This document shows positions 26,370 to 35,428 of a DNA stretch of 64,000 nucleotides, piece after piece. A program made the position numbers and the translations under genes. Origin of the DNA: Methanolobus sp. WCC4. Lineage in GTDB: Archaea > Halobacteriota > Methanosarcinia > Methanosarcinales > Methanosarcinaceae. Within the stretch, counting starts at the first letter, position 1. Each line of letters starts with the position of its first letter. The DNA is taken from positions 1,160,480 through 1,224,479 of the forward strand of contig NZ_CP150629.1 of assembly GCF_038022665.1 (NCBI RefSeq), read 5' to 3'. A model generated the notes under the pieces. That model had not been told where the DNA came from. It searched no databases and saw only the letters and a list, made by a program, of their open reading frames with translations.

Positions 26370-29300
26370 ATGGTAAATAATTTCAGAAAGATACTTTGTA
26401 TTGGTATTACTCTTATAGTAATAATATTAAGCATGAATGGTACAGCAAGTGCAGATGAAGTAAATATAAATTTTCAATCTGGAATTGGGATTTATGTACA
26501 GGCTCTTGCAATATCTGAAAATTATGCATATGCAGCGGGAAGTGGGGCTTTTTATGTAATCGATATAACTGACCCTGAGAACATATTCGTGGTCGGAACA
26601 TTAAATCGAATATGTGGTATGTCAATGATATTCGATGTTACACTATCTGACAACTACGCCTATGTAGCGGATTATGAAAATGGCATTGAGATTATGGACA
26701 TAAGTGATCCATTATCACCGCAACTTGTTTCTAGATATGGTATCCCTTGTAGTGGTCGTCTTTCTGCAAGTGAAGTAGTTATATCAGACAATTACGCTTA
26801 CGTGGCTGAGGACAACATAGGCCTTTTGATAATAGATATCAGTGATATATCGTCTCCAACACTCATAGGCACTTATGAAACTGGTGACAATGGAGATTGG
26901 AAAAAAGGTGTCGATGTAAAAGGAAACTATGCCTACCTAGCTGATGAAACCAATGGTCTGGTAATTATTAATGTTACTACTCCTACTTCCCCTACAATTG
27001 TAGGCACTTATGATACTGCTGGTTCTGCATGGGATGTCAAAGTCTCTGGAAATTATGCTTATGTAGCTGATGGTCCTAATGGTCTTGTAATTGTTGATAT
27101 TACTGACCCCACATCTCCTTCATTAGTAGGTACTTGTGATACTGATGATTGGGCCTGGGATGTTGTTATTTCCGGTGATTATGCCTACATAGCAGATGAA
27201 ATGAATGGTCTTGTAATTGTTGATATCAGTAATCCTGAATCACCGACTTTTGCAGGTGGGTACGATGCTTGTCGTGCATACAATGTTGCCGTTTCTGGTA
27301 ATGATGTCTATGTAGCTGGTAATAATGTCTATGTAGCCGGTACAGGCATAATTGCCCTTCAGACTGATATATCATTAGTACCAAACAATCCACCAATTGC
27401 TGCAATATCTCCAATAGATTACGCCTCCGAAGGTTCGCCTATAACCTTTAATGCTTCCGAATCATATGACCCTGATGATAATCTGCTCACATACAAATGG
27501 GACTTTGATAATGATGGAAAATGTGATTTTGAATCAGAATCTCCTTATGCAACACACACCTGGGATGATGATTATACTGGTGATGTCAAACTGGAAGTTA
27601 GTGATGGTATTTTAACCAGCACTGACACGATTGCTGTTACTGTGGGCAATATTGCACCAACCATAACATCCTTTGGAGTACAACAAACCGACCCTGTAGA
27701 GATAGGTACTGAAATTGGTCTTAGTTGTACTTTTACAGATCCGGGTTTAGGTGATACTCACGACTGTATCATTGACTGGGGTGATGGAACAGCAACAGAA
27801 CTACTTTCAATTACCAACCCAGTGAGCAGTTCTCACGTATATTCTATGTCCGGTGTTTATACAGTTAACCTCATCATAGAGGATGATGATACTGGATATG
27901 ATACAGAGGAGTACCAGTATGTTGTTGTGTACGATTCCGATGAAGGATTTGTATCAGGGGAATTAAACTGTCCAGCTCATCTATATGCTTATGATTTTGA
28001 TGGAATAGAAATAAGATACACTGGATCAGTGGGATCAGATATTTTTAGAGATATACCCAATTCTTTCTATAACGGCCCAGAATATGATCCTGAAAAGATA
28101 ATCATTCTAGGTCAGTCCGATACTATTGTGTATGTTGTTGATTCTTATGATGAAGGAACATTTGACCTTAAATTAAAGCAAAGCAATCCAGAAGGTTTGA
28201 TTGAAGTTGAATATCTAAATGTTGATCTTGATAAGGACACAACTGCTACCATATCGGTGAATTCAGAAACCAATGATTTCTCGATGCATATCGACATGGA
28301 CAACAATGGTGAAATTGATATTATCAAAGAACTGGACTCTGTTGCAATAAATGGTAATATTGTTAATGCACCCACAGCTGTAATCTCATCATTTGAACCG
28401 GATACTGCATCTGAAGGTTCACCTGTAACTTTTAATGCTTCCGAATCATATGACCCTGATGATGATGAACTTCAATATAGATGGGACTTTAATAATGATG
28501 GAACATGGGATAGCAAGTGGTCGAGTAATTACACTGCAACACACACCTGGGATGATGACTATAGTGGTGATGTAAAACTGGAAGTTAGTGATGGGATTTT
28601 AACCAGCACAGATACAATTACTGTTACCGTAGGCAATGTTGCACCAGTTGTTGGCCTTATCGATTCACCAATTTATCCGGTATTGTTAGGCACTGATATC
28701 GCAGTTTCAGCTTCATTTGAGGATGATGGGAAAGAGGATACACACATGCCAGTTTGGAACTGGGGGGACGGCAATTATTCATCAGATGGGGCATTTAAGG
28801 ACAGGTCAGGTGAAGTCTCAGGAACCTATACTTATGGTCAACCAGGTGTCTACACCATAACACTGGAAGTGGAAGATGACGATGGTGGTTCTGGCACGAG
28901 GATTTCTGAACAGTATGTTGTTGTCTACGATTCAGATGGTGGATTTGTAACTGGTGGTGGATGGATTAGCTCACCAGAAGGTGCGTATGTAACAGACCCA
29001 ACCCTGACCGGTAAGACAACCTTTGGATTTGTATCCAAATTTAAAAAAGGAGCAACTGTACCAACCGGTTCAACTGAGTTCCAGTTCCATGTTGCTGATC
29101 TGAACTTCAAGTCAACAACCTATGATTGGCTCGTAATTGCAAGTTCAAAAGCCATGTACAAAGGTACTGGAACTATCAATGATGAAGGAAATTATGGCTT
29201 CATGATATCGGCTGTTGACGCTGAACTCACACCAAGCATCGACATTGATCTCTTCAGGATGAAGATATGGGATATTGATGATGGTGAGATAATTTACGAC

Positions 29301-29381
29301 AATATGCTGGGTGCTGATGAGACCGCAGATCCAACGACTGCAATTCAGGGCGGGTCAATCAAAATCCACAACGAAAAGTAG
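26370..29381 (+). CDS. secreted surface protein: LVIVD repeats and PKD domains (paralog)
   Basis: The 1003-residue protein is a shorter paralog of the preceding gene, without the beta-helix. After a signal peptide ending GTASADEV it has about six LVIVD repeats (NGLVIVDITDPTSPSLVGTC and others, residues 40-330), then PKD domains (YKWDFDNDGK, DWGDGTATELL, YRWDFNNDGT, WNWGDGNYSS), the same interrupting domain, and the terminal GGGW...GSIKIH module. I start at the ATG at 26370, which has GGTG six bases upstream, rather than at an upstream TTG that would put eleven odd residues before the signal peptide. A surface or adhesive role is inferred. No anchor signal is visible. Confidence 0.88.
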   Translation: MVNNFRKILCIGITLIVIILSMNGTASADEVNINFQSGIGIYVQALAISENYAYAAGSGAFYVIDITDPENIFVVGTLNRICGMSMIFDVTLSDNYAYVADYENGIEIMDISDPLSPQLVSRYGIPCSGRLSASEVVISDNYAYVAEDNIGLLIIDISDISSPTLIGTYETGDNGDWKKGVDVKGNYAYLADETNGLVIINVTTPTSPTIVGTYDTAGSAWDVKVSGNYAYVADGPNGLVIVDITDPTSPSLVGTCDTDDWAWDVVISGDYAYIADEMNGLVIVDISNPESPTFAGGYDACRAYNVAVSGNDVYVAGNNVYVAGTGIIALQTDISLVPNNPPIAAISPIDYASEGSPITFNASESYDPDDNLLTYKWDFDNDGKCDFESESPYATHTWDDDYTGDVKLEVSDGILTSTDTIAVTVGNIAPTITSFGVQQTDPVEIGTEIGLSCTFTDPGLGDTHDCIIDWGDGTATELLSITNPVSSSHVYSMSGVYTVNLIIEDDDTGYDTEEYQYVVVYDSDEGFVSGELNCPAHLYAYDFDGIEIRYTGSVGSDIFRDIPNSFYNGPEYDPEKIIILGQSDTIVYVVDSYDEGTFDLKLKQSNPEGLIEVEYLNVDLDKDTTATISVNSETNDFSMHIDMDNNGEIDIIKELDSVAINGNIVNAPTAVISSFEPDTASEGSPVTFNASESYDPDDDELQYRWDFNNDGTWDSKWSSNYTATHTWDDDYSGDVKLEVSDGILTSTDTITVTVGNVAPVVGLIDSPIYPVLLGTDIAVSASFEDDGKEDTHMPVWNWGDGNYSSDGAFKDRSGEVSGTYTYGQPGVYTITLEVEDDDGGSGTRISEQYVVVYDSDGGFVTGGGWISSPEGAYVTDPTLTGKTTFGFVSKFKKGATVPTGSTEFQFHVADLNFKSTTYDWLVIASSKAMYKGTGTINDEGNYGFMISAVDAELTPSIDIDLFRMKIWDIDDGEIIYDNMLGADETADPTTAIQGGSIKIHNEK
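27429..29381 (+). repeat. long direct repeat, copy 2 (PKD and C-terminal part of the second surface gene)
   Basis: This is the partner of 23428-25386. Long blocks are identical or nearly so, for instance the stretch encoding EFQFxVADLNFKSTTYDW and the domain around GPEYDPEKIIILGQSDTIVY. Nested PKD units lie at about 27429-27659 and 28413-28646. Confidence 0.85.
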
Positions 29382-29393
29382 GTAGTAAATTGT

Positions 29394-29424
29394 GGATGTG
29401 TTTAATTCTCCACATCCTTTTTTT
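29394..29424 (+). terminator. terminator after the second surface gene
   Basis: GGATGTG (29394-29400) pairs with CACATCC (29411-29417), loop ten bases, directly followed by seven T residues. It starts 12 bases after the stop. Confidence 0.7.
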
Positions 29425-29652
29425 AGTTGGGTTAATACCCTCAGTTTTCTTCTATATGACTGGAAGTCAAAACAACTTATAGATAATTTCATATTTTTTC
29501 TAGTTTCATTTATGTTAAAGAAAAAACCACCACAAAAACAGCCACAATAAACAGAAGCCCACTTAAAAAAAGAAAAAAGCAATCATGCGAATAGATCTGC
29601 ATGATCACTATTGCCCGAACATCTACGACACGGGTCGATAGTTGTATTGAAT

Positions 29653-31014
29653 TCAATAATCTATAGGCCTGTAATACCAGGAATTAGTCATAATAGGTGG
29701 GTTGTATGCATCATAGACCAATGATTCTATGGTATTGTTTTCAGGTATCAGGTAGACAATCTGGGTTTCAGTCTGCATTCCGGGCTCAACATCGATAGAA
29801 TTAGAGGATATTTCGTCTGAGTATGTCACCATATCATGATCGTAGCTTACTCCGCTGGCGATCAGTTTCCAGTTATTCGGGTCTGTTGAGATGGATCTTA
29901 CTTCACGATTGTTGAGAAAGATATTACACACCACAAAATTGTACCCATCCGGTGCAGTATTATTACCTATTTGCTTTGAGAGTGCGGGCATCCAGTCCCA
30001 CCATGTGGAGCGGCTGTTGCCTTCACTATAGTACCAGGTGCTATGTATTGGTGGTATATTATCTGCGGTGCAACTTATTCCTTCTATAGTAATATCTTCC
30101 TGTATCAGGTATACTATCTGGGTTTCAGCCTCCATTCCATTCTCAACATCGATAATATTACAGGATATTTCATTCGAGTACGTTGCCATATCGTGTTCAT
30201 GGCTCACTCCGCCAGCGACCAGTTCCCAGTTATCCGGGTCAGTTGAGATCGCCTCATTATCGTTGTTCTGGAAATAGAGGTCACACACTACGAAATCGTA
30301 CCCATATGGTGCGAGATCATTACCCACTCGATCAGTGAGTTCGTATTTCCAGTCAAAATTAAGTGTGAATGCTGAAGGGTCCAGATAGCTATGATAATGC
30401 CAATCACGTGACAGGTAGTAGGGGTAATCTACGGCGCAGTTCAGTTCCTGGATACTACGATTTGTCTGTACCAGATAGACAATTTGAGTTTCCATCTCTT
30501 CTCCATCCCAATAATCCTCTCCTCCTTCAGACCAATTATCAATGTATTCATCAAGCTTTTCTTGAGTCCAATCATCGACCTCTTCTCCAGTCCAACCATC
30601 GATTTCTTCTTCATACCAAGTATCGAGCACTTGTCCTGGCCAATCATGCATCGAATGATAGGATATTTCATCCGAGTATGTTGCTATATCATGGTTATGG
30701 CTTACTCCTCCAGCGGTAAGTTTCCAGTTACCCGGCTCTGTAAAAATAGGTCCAAATTCATTATTCTGTAGATGGATCGTACACACTACAAAATTGTAAC
30801 CTTCAGGTGCTGTATAATTGCCTACCTGCTCTGAGAATTCGTATTTCCAGTCCCAGAAACATGTGCGATCTATGATGTCCTGTGCATAAGCTTCAGCCAT
30901 CATATTGGCTTCTTCCTGTAAAAAGTCAGTCTCGATTTCCCAATATGCTAATAGTAGTAAGAAAAGCAGCACAATTGCCAATACCATATATATTATGTAT
31001 TTCCCGAATTTCAT
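29653..31014 (-). CDS. membrane-anchored protein with three DUF4352-like repeats
   Basis: The 453-residue protein has an N-terminal hydrophobic helix (residues 7-24) and then three repeats of 110-150 residues. Each follows the scheme DWKYE...GNxxAPxGYxFVVC...DNWxLxAGGVSHxHDxATYSxEIS...ETQIVYLI. This resembles the immunoglobulin-like DUF4352 domains of secreted proteins, which I recognise only by general pattern. The first repeat contains a 44-residue insertion of Trp/Glu/Asp-rich 8-residue units. Function is unknown; it should be attached outside the cell. It is transcribed against the PKD gene pair. Confidence 0.8.
   Translation of the reverse strand: MKFGKYIIYMVLAIVLLFLLLLAYWEIETDFLQEEANMMAEAYAQDIIDRTCFWDWKYEFSEQVGNYTAPEGYNFVVCTIHLQNNEFGPIFTEPGNWKLTAGGVSHNHDIATYSDEISYHSMHDWPGQVLDTWYEEEIDGWTGEEVDDWTQEKLDEYIDNWSEGGEDYWDGEEMETQIVYLVQTNRSIQELNCAVDYPYYLSRDWHYHSYLDPSAFTLNFDWKYELTDRVGNDLAPYGYDFVVCDLYFQNNDNEAISTDPDNWELVAGGVSHEHDMATYSNEISCNIIDVENGMEAETQIVYLIQEDITIEGISCTADNIPPIHSTWYYSEGNSRSTWWDWMPALSKQIGNNTAPDGYNFVVCNIFLNNREVRSISTDPNNWKLIASGVSYDHDMVTYSDEISSNSIDVEPGMQTETQIVYLIPENNTIESLVYDAYNPPIMTNSWYYRPIDY
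30493..30624 (-). repeat. 24-base tandem repeats encoding DxWxxEEV units
   Basis: On the minus strand this part codes for DTWYEEEI, DGWTGEEV, DDWTQEKL, a half unit DEYI, DNWSEGGE and DYWDGEEM. The 8-residue period is clear at protein level and partly at DNA level (repeated TCCAATCATCGA-like words on the plus strand). The insertion is absent from the other two domains of the same protein, so it arose by local expansion. Confidence 0.75.
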
Positions 31015-31221
31015 GTTATTTCACTCTGTTTGATAGGAAATATTCATTCTATTAAAAACATTTGAAATTGTATGCTGCTAAAAATCTTTCGAAATATCAT
31101 CGCAAATCCGAGAGATTTAAAATAATAGTTTGTTTTTCAATCATTCCAACTCATTTATCACTCTTCATTTTCATATATCACATCTGGAATTACGAATTCA
31201 TATCAACAAGAGGAAACCACC

Positions 31222-31800
31222 ATGAAAGTCATCGCAATAAACGGAAGCCCACGTAAAGAAGGAAACACCGCACACCTCCTGAAAGAACTAACCAACAAGC
31301 TCGAGGCAGAAGGTATCGAGACCGAGACCATCAACATTGGCGGGAAGAAAGTTCGTGGCTGCACTGCATGCATGAAATGCTTTGAGAATAAGGACAGCAA
31401 GTGTGTCTTTGATGATGATGTCATCAATGAGTGCATTGCTAAGATGAAGGATGCCGATGGTATTGTCATTGGTTCGCCGACCTATTTCGCTGATGTGAAC
31501 ACAGAGACCAAGGCACTAATTGACCGTGCGGGTTTCGTGGCTATTGCTAATGGTGGGCTCTTTTCAAGGAAGGTCGGTGCTGCTGTTATTGCGGTTCGAA
31601 GGGCAGGTGCTGTTCATGCTTATGACTCCATCAATCATCTCTTCGGGATAACCAATATGGTTACCGTGGGTTCATCCTACTGGAACCTTGGTGTTGGCCT
31701 TAACCCCGGGGATGTCAATGAGGATGCTGAGGGTATGCAGACCATGGCTAACCTTGCCTCTAATATGGCATGGTTGCTGAAGAAGATAAATGCGGAATAA
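31222..31800 (+). CDS. iron-sulfur flavoprotein (Isf-like NADPH-dependent FMN reductase family)
   Basis: The 192-residue protein starts with the flavodoxin-like MKVIAINGSPRKEGNTAHLL that binds FMN phosphate. The compact cysteine motif CTACMKCFENKDSKC (C-x2-C-x2-C-x7-C) matches the [4Fe-4S] motif of the Methanosarcina iron-sulfur flavoprotein. GSPTYFADVNTETKALIDR is the second flavin contact region. Such proteins move electrons from ferredoxin to oxidants such as O2 or peroxide. It ends in a strong terminator. Confidence 0.9.
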   Translation: MKVIAINGSPRKEGNTAHLLKELTNKLEAEGIETETINIGGKKVRGCTACMKCFENKDSKCVFDDDVINECIAKMKDADGIVIGSPTYFADVNTETKALIDRAGFVAIANGGLFSRKVGAAVIAVRRAGAVHAYDSINHLFGITNMVTVGSSYWNLGVGLNPGDVNEDAEGMQTMANLASNMAWLLKKINAE

Positions 31801-31802
31801 GT

Positions 31803-31826
31803 GTAAGCTTCCAGCTTACGTTTTTT
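31803..31826 (+). terminator. intrinsic terminator after the iron-sulfur flavoprotein gene
   Basis: GTAAGCT (31803-31809) and AGCTTAC (31813-31819) form a perfect 7-bp stem with a TCC loop, followed by a run of six T residues. Confidence 0.8.
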
Positions 31827-32274
31827 ACTTTTCTACATATGTGAAGTTCCGTTTTTGGCTCTGTATGGATCCTTCTTTGGATAGTTCATGCCTATTAAGA
31901 TATGGAAAAATAATGATTTTTAGTTGCCGTTATGCAGAAAAAAGTTCAAGCAGCAAATTATTCTTCACTTTTTCGGATTGTGCCGGCTTCGCCGGGTCCC
32001 TTCGGGATGGTTGAAGTTATCCATGACTTCGGTTTGCAAAACTTGTTGTATAATGTATCGTTGTGTTTCTGGTAGTTCTGCAAAAGGTTATTTGGAAATA
32101 AAGAACAGTACGACCACCCGCCGCAGGCGGCACGTTCCATTGCTACTAATTGAAAAAATTGACTTTATTCGATAATTGATAGCTGTTGACTTCAAAGCTC
32201 AATTAACATGGTCTCTACAGAGCTGAAATATAGATTATATGCCTAAGGCAGGCCAGGTGGCATTGCCTTAGTCA
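31827..32274. other. 448-base intergenic stretch with GC-rich hairpins
   Basis: No gene is supported. Compact hairpins stand out in an AT-rich background: CCGGC/GCCGG (31983-31995), TCCC/GGGA with a TTC loop (31997-32007) and GCCG/CGGC around 32120-32131. They may belong to a small RNA or to the 3' end of the neighbouring transcripts. A weak frame on the plus strand at 31790-32014 lacks any family resemblance. Confidence 0.4.
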
Positions 32275-33084
32275 TCAATAGATTCCATCGCCAGCGACCA
32301 TAGATCCCTCTGCTGTGATCCAGCCGTCCTGTGGTCCGTTCATCCGGACGGCAACCCTGTCCTGGAAAGAGTTATGTCTCCATCCACCGGTCCTCCATTC
32401 ATTTGCGCCGTTCACCTCAACGCGGATATAGACATCTGTCTGGTTCGAGGAGTTGTATTGTGCAAATATCCTGCTTTCATACTCATAGTATTCAGGTTCG
32501 ATGTATTCCGGGGTCGGTATGTCGTATGGTGATCCTGAGCTGATAATATCGTATTTAGGGAGCAGGATCGATGCATTATCAAGAGGATCTTTTGTGTCGA
32601 TGCTCTGGTTCACCCTTGTCATTACTGAGAACTCAACAGGCCACAACACGGGTGTTTCCTCTGAGTATTCATTCGATTCTGTAGCTACAGAAACTTCGTT
32701 CTCTGTATCTTCATCTTCTTCAATGGCAATCGGCAATGACTGATACCTGGGGATTATCCTGTCGTTTGTTATCGATAACATAGTTCCGTGCTCGGTTTCC
32801 ACAATACTGAAGTTCCAGTCAGGAGCGTTATTATAGAAACCTCTGGAGAGCATATCCTCTCCAACAACAGATGTATTATTAAAGATGGGCAGTGGAACGT
32901 ACAGTGTTACATTGTGCAGGGGCTTGTTAGCTTCGATAGAAATATCATAGTTGTAACTGCTCATGTACGACTCTTCCCTATGGCTGCCAGTCTCTACATA
33001 CAACACTATCCCTGCAATGGAAATGATTACCAGTGCAGCAATTAATAGTGAGATTATCTTTAATATCCTGACTAGTTTCTTCAC
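32275..33084 (-). CDS. membrane-anchored extracytoplasmic protein, unknown function
   Basis: The 269-residue protein has one N-terminal membrane helix (about residues 8-30) and a soluble outside domain. The domain starts SYMSSYNYDISIEANKPLHN and ends VRMNGPQDGWITAEGSMVAG. The mid-part is acidic (EEDEDTENEVSVATES). The pattern resembles secreted proteins often seen in methanogen genomes, but I cannot name a family. It is transcribed towards the flavoprotein gene, and its promoter region is shared with thrC. Confidence 0.7.
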   Translation of the reverse strand: MKKLVRILKIISLLIAALVIISIAGIVLYVETGSHREESYMSSYNYDISIEANKPLHNVTLYVPLPIFNNTSVVGEDMLSRGFYNNAPDWNFSIVETEHGTMLSITNDRIIPRYQSLPIAIEEDEDTENEVSVATESNEYSEETPVLWPVEFSVMTRVNQSIDTKDPLDNASILLPKYDIISSGSPYDIPTPEYIEPEYYEYESRIFAQYNSSNQTDVYIRVEVNGANEWRTGGWRHNSFQDRVAVRMNGPQDGWITAEGSMVAGDGIY

Positions 33085-33266
33085 TGTCTCTCAACCTATA
33101 AGTTCTTTAGAATGTCATACTGTTGCATATTATTTAAATCTGTCATTCATCTGTCCGTAGGGGCAGTTGCTTTATGCGAATAGCAAGGTATTCATACTTA
33201 TTTATCCTTTAAAGGTCATTATCTATCAATTACACTAATCCATATCAACTTTAATTCCTGATCAAA

Positions 33267-34610
33267 ATGAAACTCTACAGCACAAATCTTAACGCGCCGG
33301 AAGTCAGCTTTGAGGAAGCCCTTATCACAGGACTTGCACCTGACAGGGGGCTTTACATGCCTCGCAGCCTTCCGAAATTCTCAAAGGAGGAGATCGATTC
33401 CTTTAAAGATGCACCGTATCCTGAGATAGCTTACAGGGTACTGAGCAAAGTACTCGAAGGCGAGGTAGATGACGAGTCACTGAGATCCCTCGTATATGAT
33501 GCTTACAACTATGACGTCCCTCTTGAGGAGGTTGACGAGAATACCTACATCATGAGGCTTGACAGGGGGCCAACTGCATCATTCAAGGATTTTGCAGCCC
33601 GCATGATGGCAAGGCTCATGCAGTACTATCTCAGCAAGGAGAACAGGAGCCTCACTATACTCACAGCCACATCCGGTGATACCGGCAGCGCGGTTGCAGA
33701 TGCCTTCTACGGTCTTGACAACATCAAGGTCATCGTACTCTTCCCGACAGACGAGGTATCCGACCGCCAGCGCAAGCAGATGACAACCCTTGGCAAGAAC
33801 ATCACCGCCATCTCTGTGGATGGCAAGTTCGATGACTGTCAGGCAATGGTGAAGCAGGCATTCGCAGATGAGGACCTTAAAGGTTTCAACCTCTCCTCGG
33901 CAAACTCCATCAACATTGGTCGCCTTGTGCCACAATCTATCTATTACGTCTACTCTTACGCAAAGCTCAGGAACTATCCTGAGGATATCATATTCTCTAT
34001 TCCCTCAGGTAACTTCGGTAACATGATGGGCTGTGTCCTGGCAAGGACCATGGGAATCCCTGTGAAAAAGATAATAGCATCCGTCAATGAGAATGACGAG
34101 GTGCCAGCCTTCCTGAACACAGGCGAGTACAGCAAGATCGAACCTTCAAGGAACTGTCTCTCCAATGCTATGAATGTGGGACACCCAAGCAACCTTGCAA
34201 GGCTCATCGCTGTCTATGATGGTGTCATGGACGAGACCGGTCATATCAGTAAAGAACCTGATATGGCAAAGCTCAGGAATGACATCTACTCCGGCTCCGT
34301 AACAGATGATGAGACAAAGGCAACCATCAAAGAGATCTACGAGAAATACGGCATCCTTATAGAACCACACGGTGCAGTTGGAATAAAGGGACTTCTTGAC
34401 TTCAGGGCCAGTACCGGCGACAACACTCTTGCTGTCACTCTGGAAACAGCAGACCCTGCCAAGTTCCCTGAGCATGTAAAGGCTGAGACTGGTGTTGAGC
34501 CTGAACTTCCTGAAAGCCTCAAAAAGATCGAGGCAAAGGAAGAGTTCATGGATTATCTCGGTACGGACTACGCAGGTTTCAAGAAATATCTTCAGGAAAA
34601 GCTCGGTTGA
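33267..34610 (+). CDS. thrC: threonine synthase
   Basis: The 447-residue PLP enzyme converts O-phosphohomoserine to threonine. The N-terminus MKLYSTNLNAPEVSFEEALI and GLAPDRGLYMP are typical of the fungal/E. coli-type enzyme. The PLP lysine lies in GPTASFKDFAARMMA and the phosphate-binding loop in TATSGDTGSAVADAFYG. A second block, SANSINIGRLVPQSIYYVY, is conserved. It is a stand-alone gene with its own terminator. Confidence 0.96.
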   Translation: MKLYSTNLNAPEVSFEEALITGLAPDRGLYMPRSLPKFSKEEIDSFKDAPYPEIAYRVLSKVLEGEVDDESLRSLVYDAYNYDVPLEEVDENTYIMRLDRGPTASFKDFAARMMARLMQYYLSKENRSLTILTATSGDTGSAVADAFYGLDNIKVIVLFPTDEVSDRQRKQMTTLGKNITAISVDGKFDDCQAMVKQAFADEDLKGFNLSSANSINIGRLVPQSIYYVYSYAKLRNYPEDIIFSIPSGNFGNMMGCVLARTMGIPVKKIIASVNENDEVPAFLNTGEYSKIEPSRNCLSNAMNVGHPSNLARLIAVYDGVMDETGHISKEPDMAKLRNDIYSGSVTDDETKATIKEIYEKYGILIEPHGAVGIKGLLDFRASTGDNTLAVTLETADPAKFPEHVKAETGVEPELPESLKKIEAKEEFMDYLGTDYAGFKKYLQEKLG

Positions 34611-34640
34611 GCTTTCCTTCTTTTTCTTTTCTTTTCTTTC
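34598..34640 (+). terminator. terminator overlapping the thrC stop codon
   Basis: AAAGCTC (34598-34604) pairs with GAGCTTT (34609-34615) over a GGTT loop, and a long pyrimidine tract of T runs follows. The stem includes the last thrC codons and the TGA. Confidence 0.65.
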
Positions 34641-34682
34641 TTTCTTTTCCATTTTACCATTCCTTTATCATAGTGACTGAAC

Positions 34683-34922
34683 ATGACCGATGATAGAAAC
34701 TGTTTCTCCGAAGGACGTGGCAAATACTTTGGTATCTGTACATCCTACCATCATTCCAAGGGTTGCAATTGTCCACAGTGTCCTTCCTATTCTGAAAAAG
34801 GAGTCTTTATGTTCTGTTCGAAAGGCCCTCGTCCGGATGTGAGTAAAAAGGGATGCCTCTGTTCAGGGTGTATAATACGCAGAAAATTCGGTCTTGAAGG
34901 AGATTACTTCTGTTCGGAGTGA
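34683..34922 (+). CDS. DUF2769-type small cysteine-rich protein
   Basis: The 79-residue protein has nine cysteines in a repeated CxxC scheme: CNCPQCPSY, FMFCSKG, GCLCSGCIIRRKFGL and YFCSE. This is the pattern of DUF2769, common in methanogens and likely metal-binding. The function is unknown. The ATG at 34683 is the only sensible start. Confidence 0.8.
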   Translation: MTDDRNCFSEGRGKYFGICTSYHHSKGCNCPQCPSYSEKGVFMFCSKGPRPDVSKKGCLCSGCIIRRKFGLEGDYFCSE

Positions 34923-35035
34923 TCTCTATGTGGTCTATTGACACATTATTTATCTGAATATTCGCCTCATCATTATGATAATCATTATATATTATAATAT
35001 AGATATATTAATATAGTAGAAAAAGATATTCTTAA

Positions 35036-35400
35036 TTGTGGCAGGAACTTCCCTCAGTGACTGCCCGCAAAGAAATAAACCATAAGGTGTTACGATATGG
35101 TTTTTCCTCCCAGAATTACCCGGTAAAAAAACGTAAAGAACGGAATTGGATTGCACGGAAATGCGAGCACGATGTCTCTCCCCTCTGCATCATAAAAACG
35201 AAATGCTCACATTTCCAATAACCGGGATAAAAAGGAAAGGAGTATGAGCGGCTAAGGAACGGGGTGAGATCGTCCGAAAGGACAAATGGAGTATGAGCAG
35301 ATCCGGGGCGTCATCCAGATTGTCAGGATGACGATGGGTTATTGTCGAACGGATCCTTAAAATTGCAATAAGGGGTTATTGTCAATTTCTTTTTCTATTT
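35036..35400 (+). ncRNA. candidate structured non-coding RNA of unknown family
   Basis: Between a TATA-rich stretch (34980-35025) and a T-rich end, about 360 bases without a credible ORF hold many pairings. These are GGCAG/CTGCC (35040-35044 with 35061-35065) and AACCATA/TATGGTT (35078-35084 with 35096-35102). CCCGGT/ACCGGG (35119-35124 with 35221-35226) encloses GGAAATG/CATTTCC (35157-35163 with 35210-35216), GAGCA/TGCTC (35165-35169 with 35204-35208) and GATG/CATC. Next come a GAAA tetraloop on GTCC/GGAC (35272-35283) and GATCCG/CGGATC (35300-35305 with 35350-35355) enclosing CGTCATCC/GGATGACG (35309-35316 with 35326-35333). A last hairpin CAATAA/TTATTG (35366-35381) before a T-rich tract could be the terminator. 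GGAGTATGAGC occurs twice (about 35239 and 35288). I do not recognise RNase P, SRP or a known riboswitch. Strand is inferred from the promoter and terminator. Confidence 0.5.
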
Positions 35401-35428
35401 TTTATAATGAATAGACGGTTCTATCACT

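Noticed and set aside
23428-28646. CRISPR-like array
   Set aside because: The repeats are long PKD-coding units inside genes, not short direct repeats with spacers; no cas genes are present.
35036-35221. 61-codon plus-strand frame in the candidate RNA region
   Set aside because: No ribosome site and no protein-like pattern; the interval is better explained by complementary stems.
35036-35400. RNase P or SRP RNA
   Set aside because: A GGAACTTCC word recalls RNase P in reverse complement, but the conserved 5' and 3' core elements and their order are absent on both strands; SRP helix 8 motifs are also absent.
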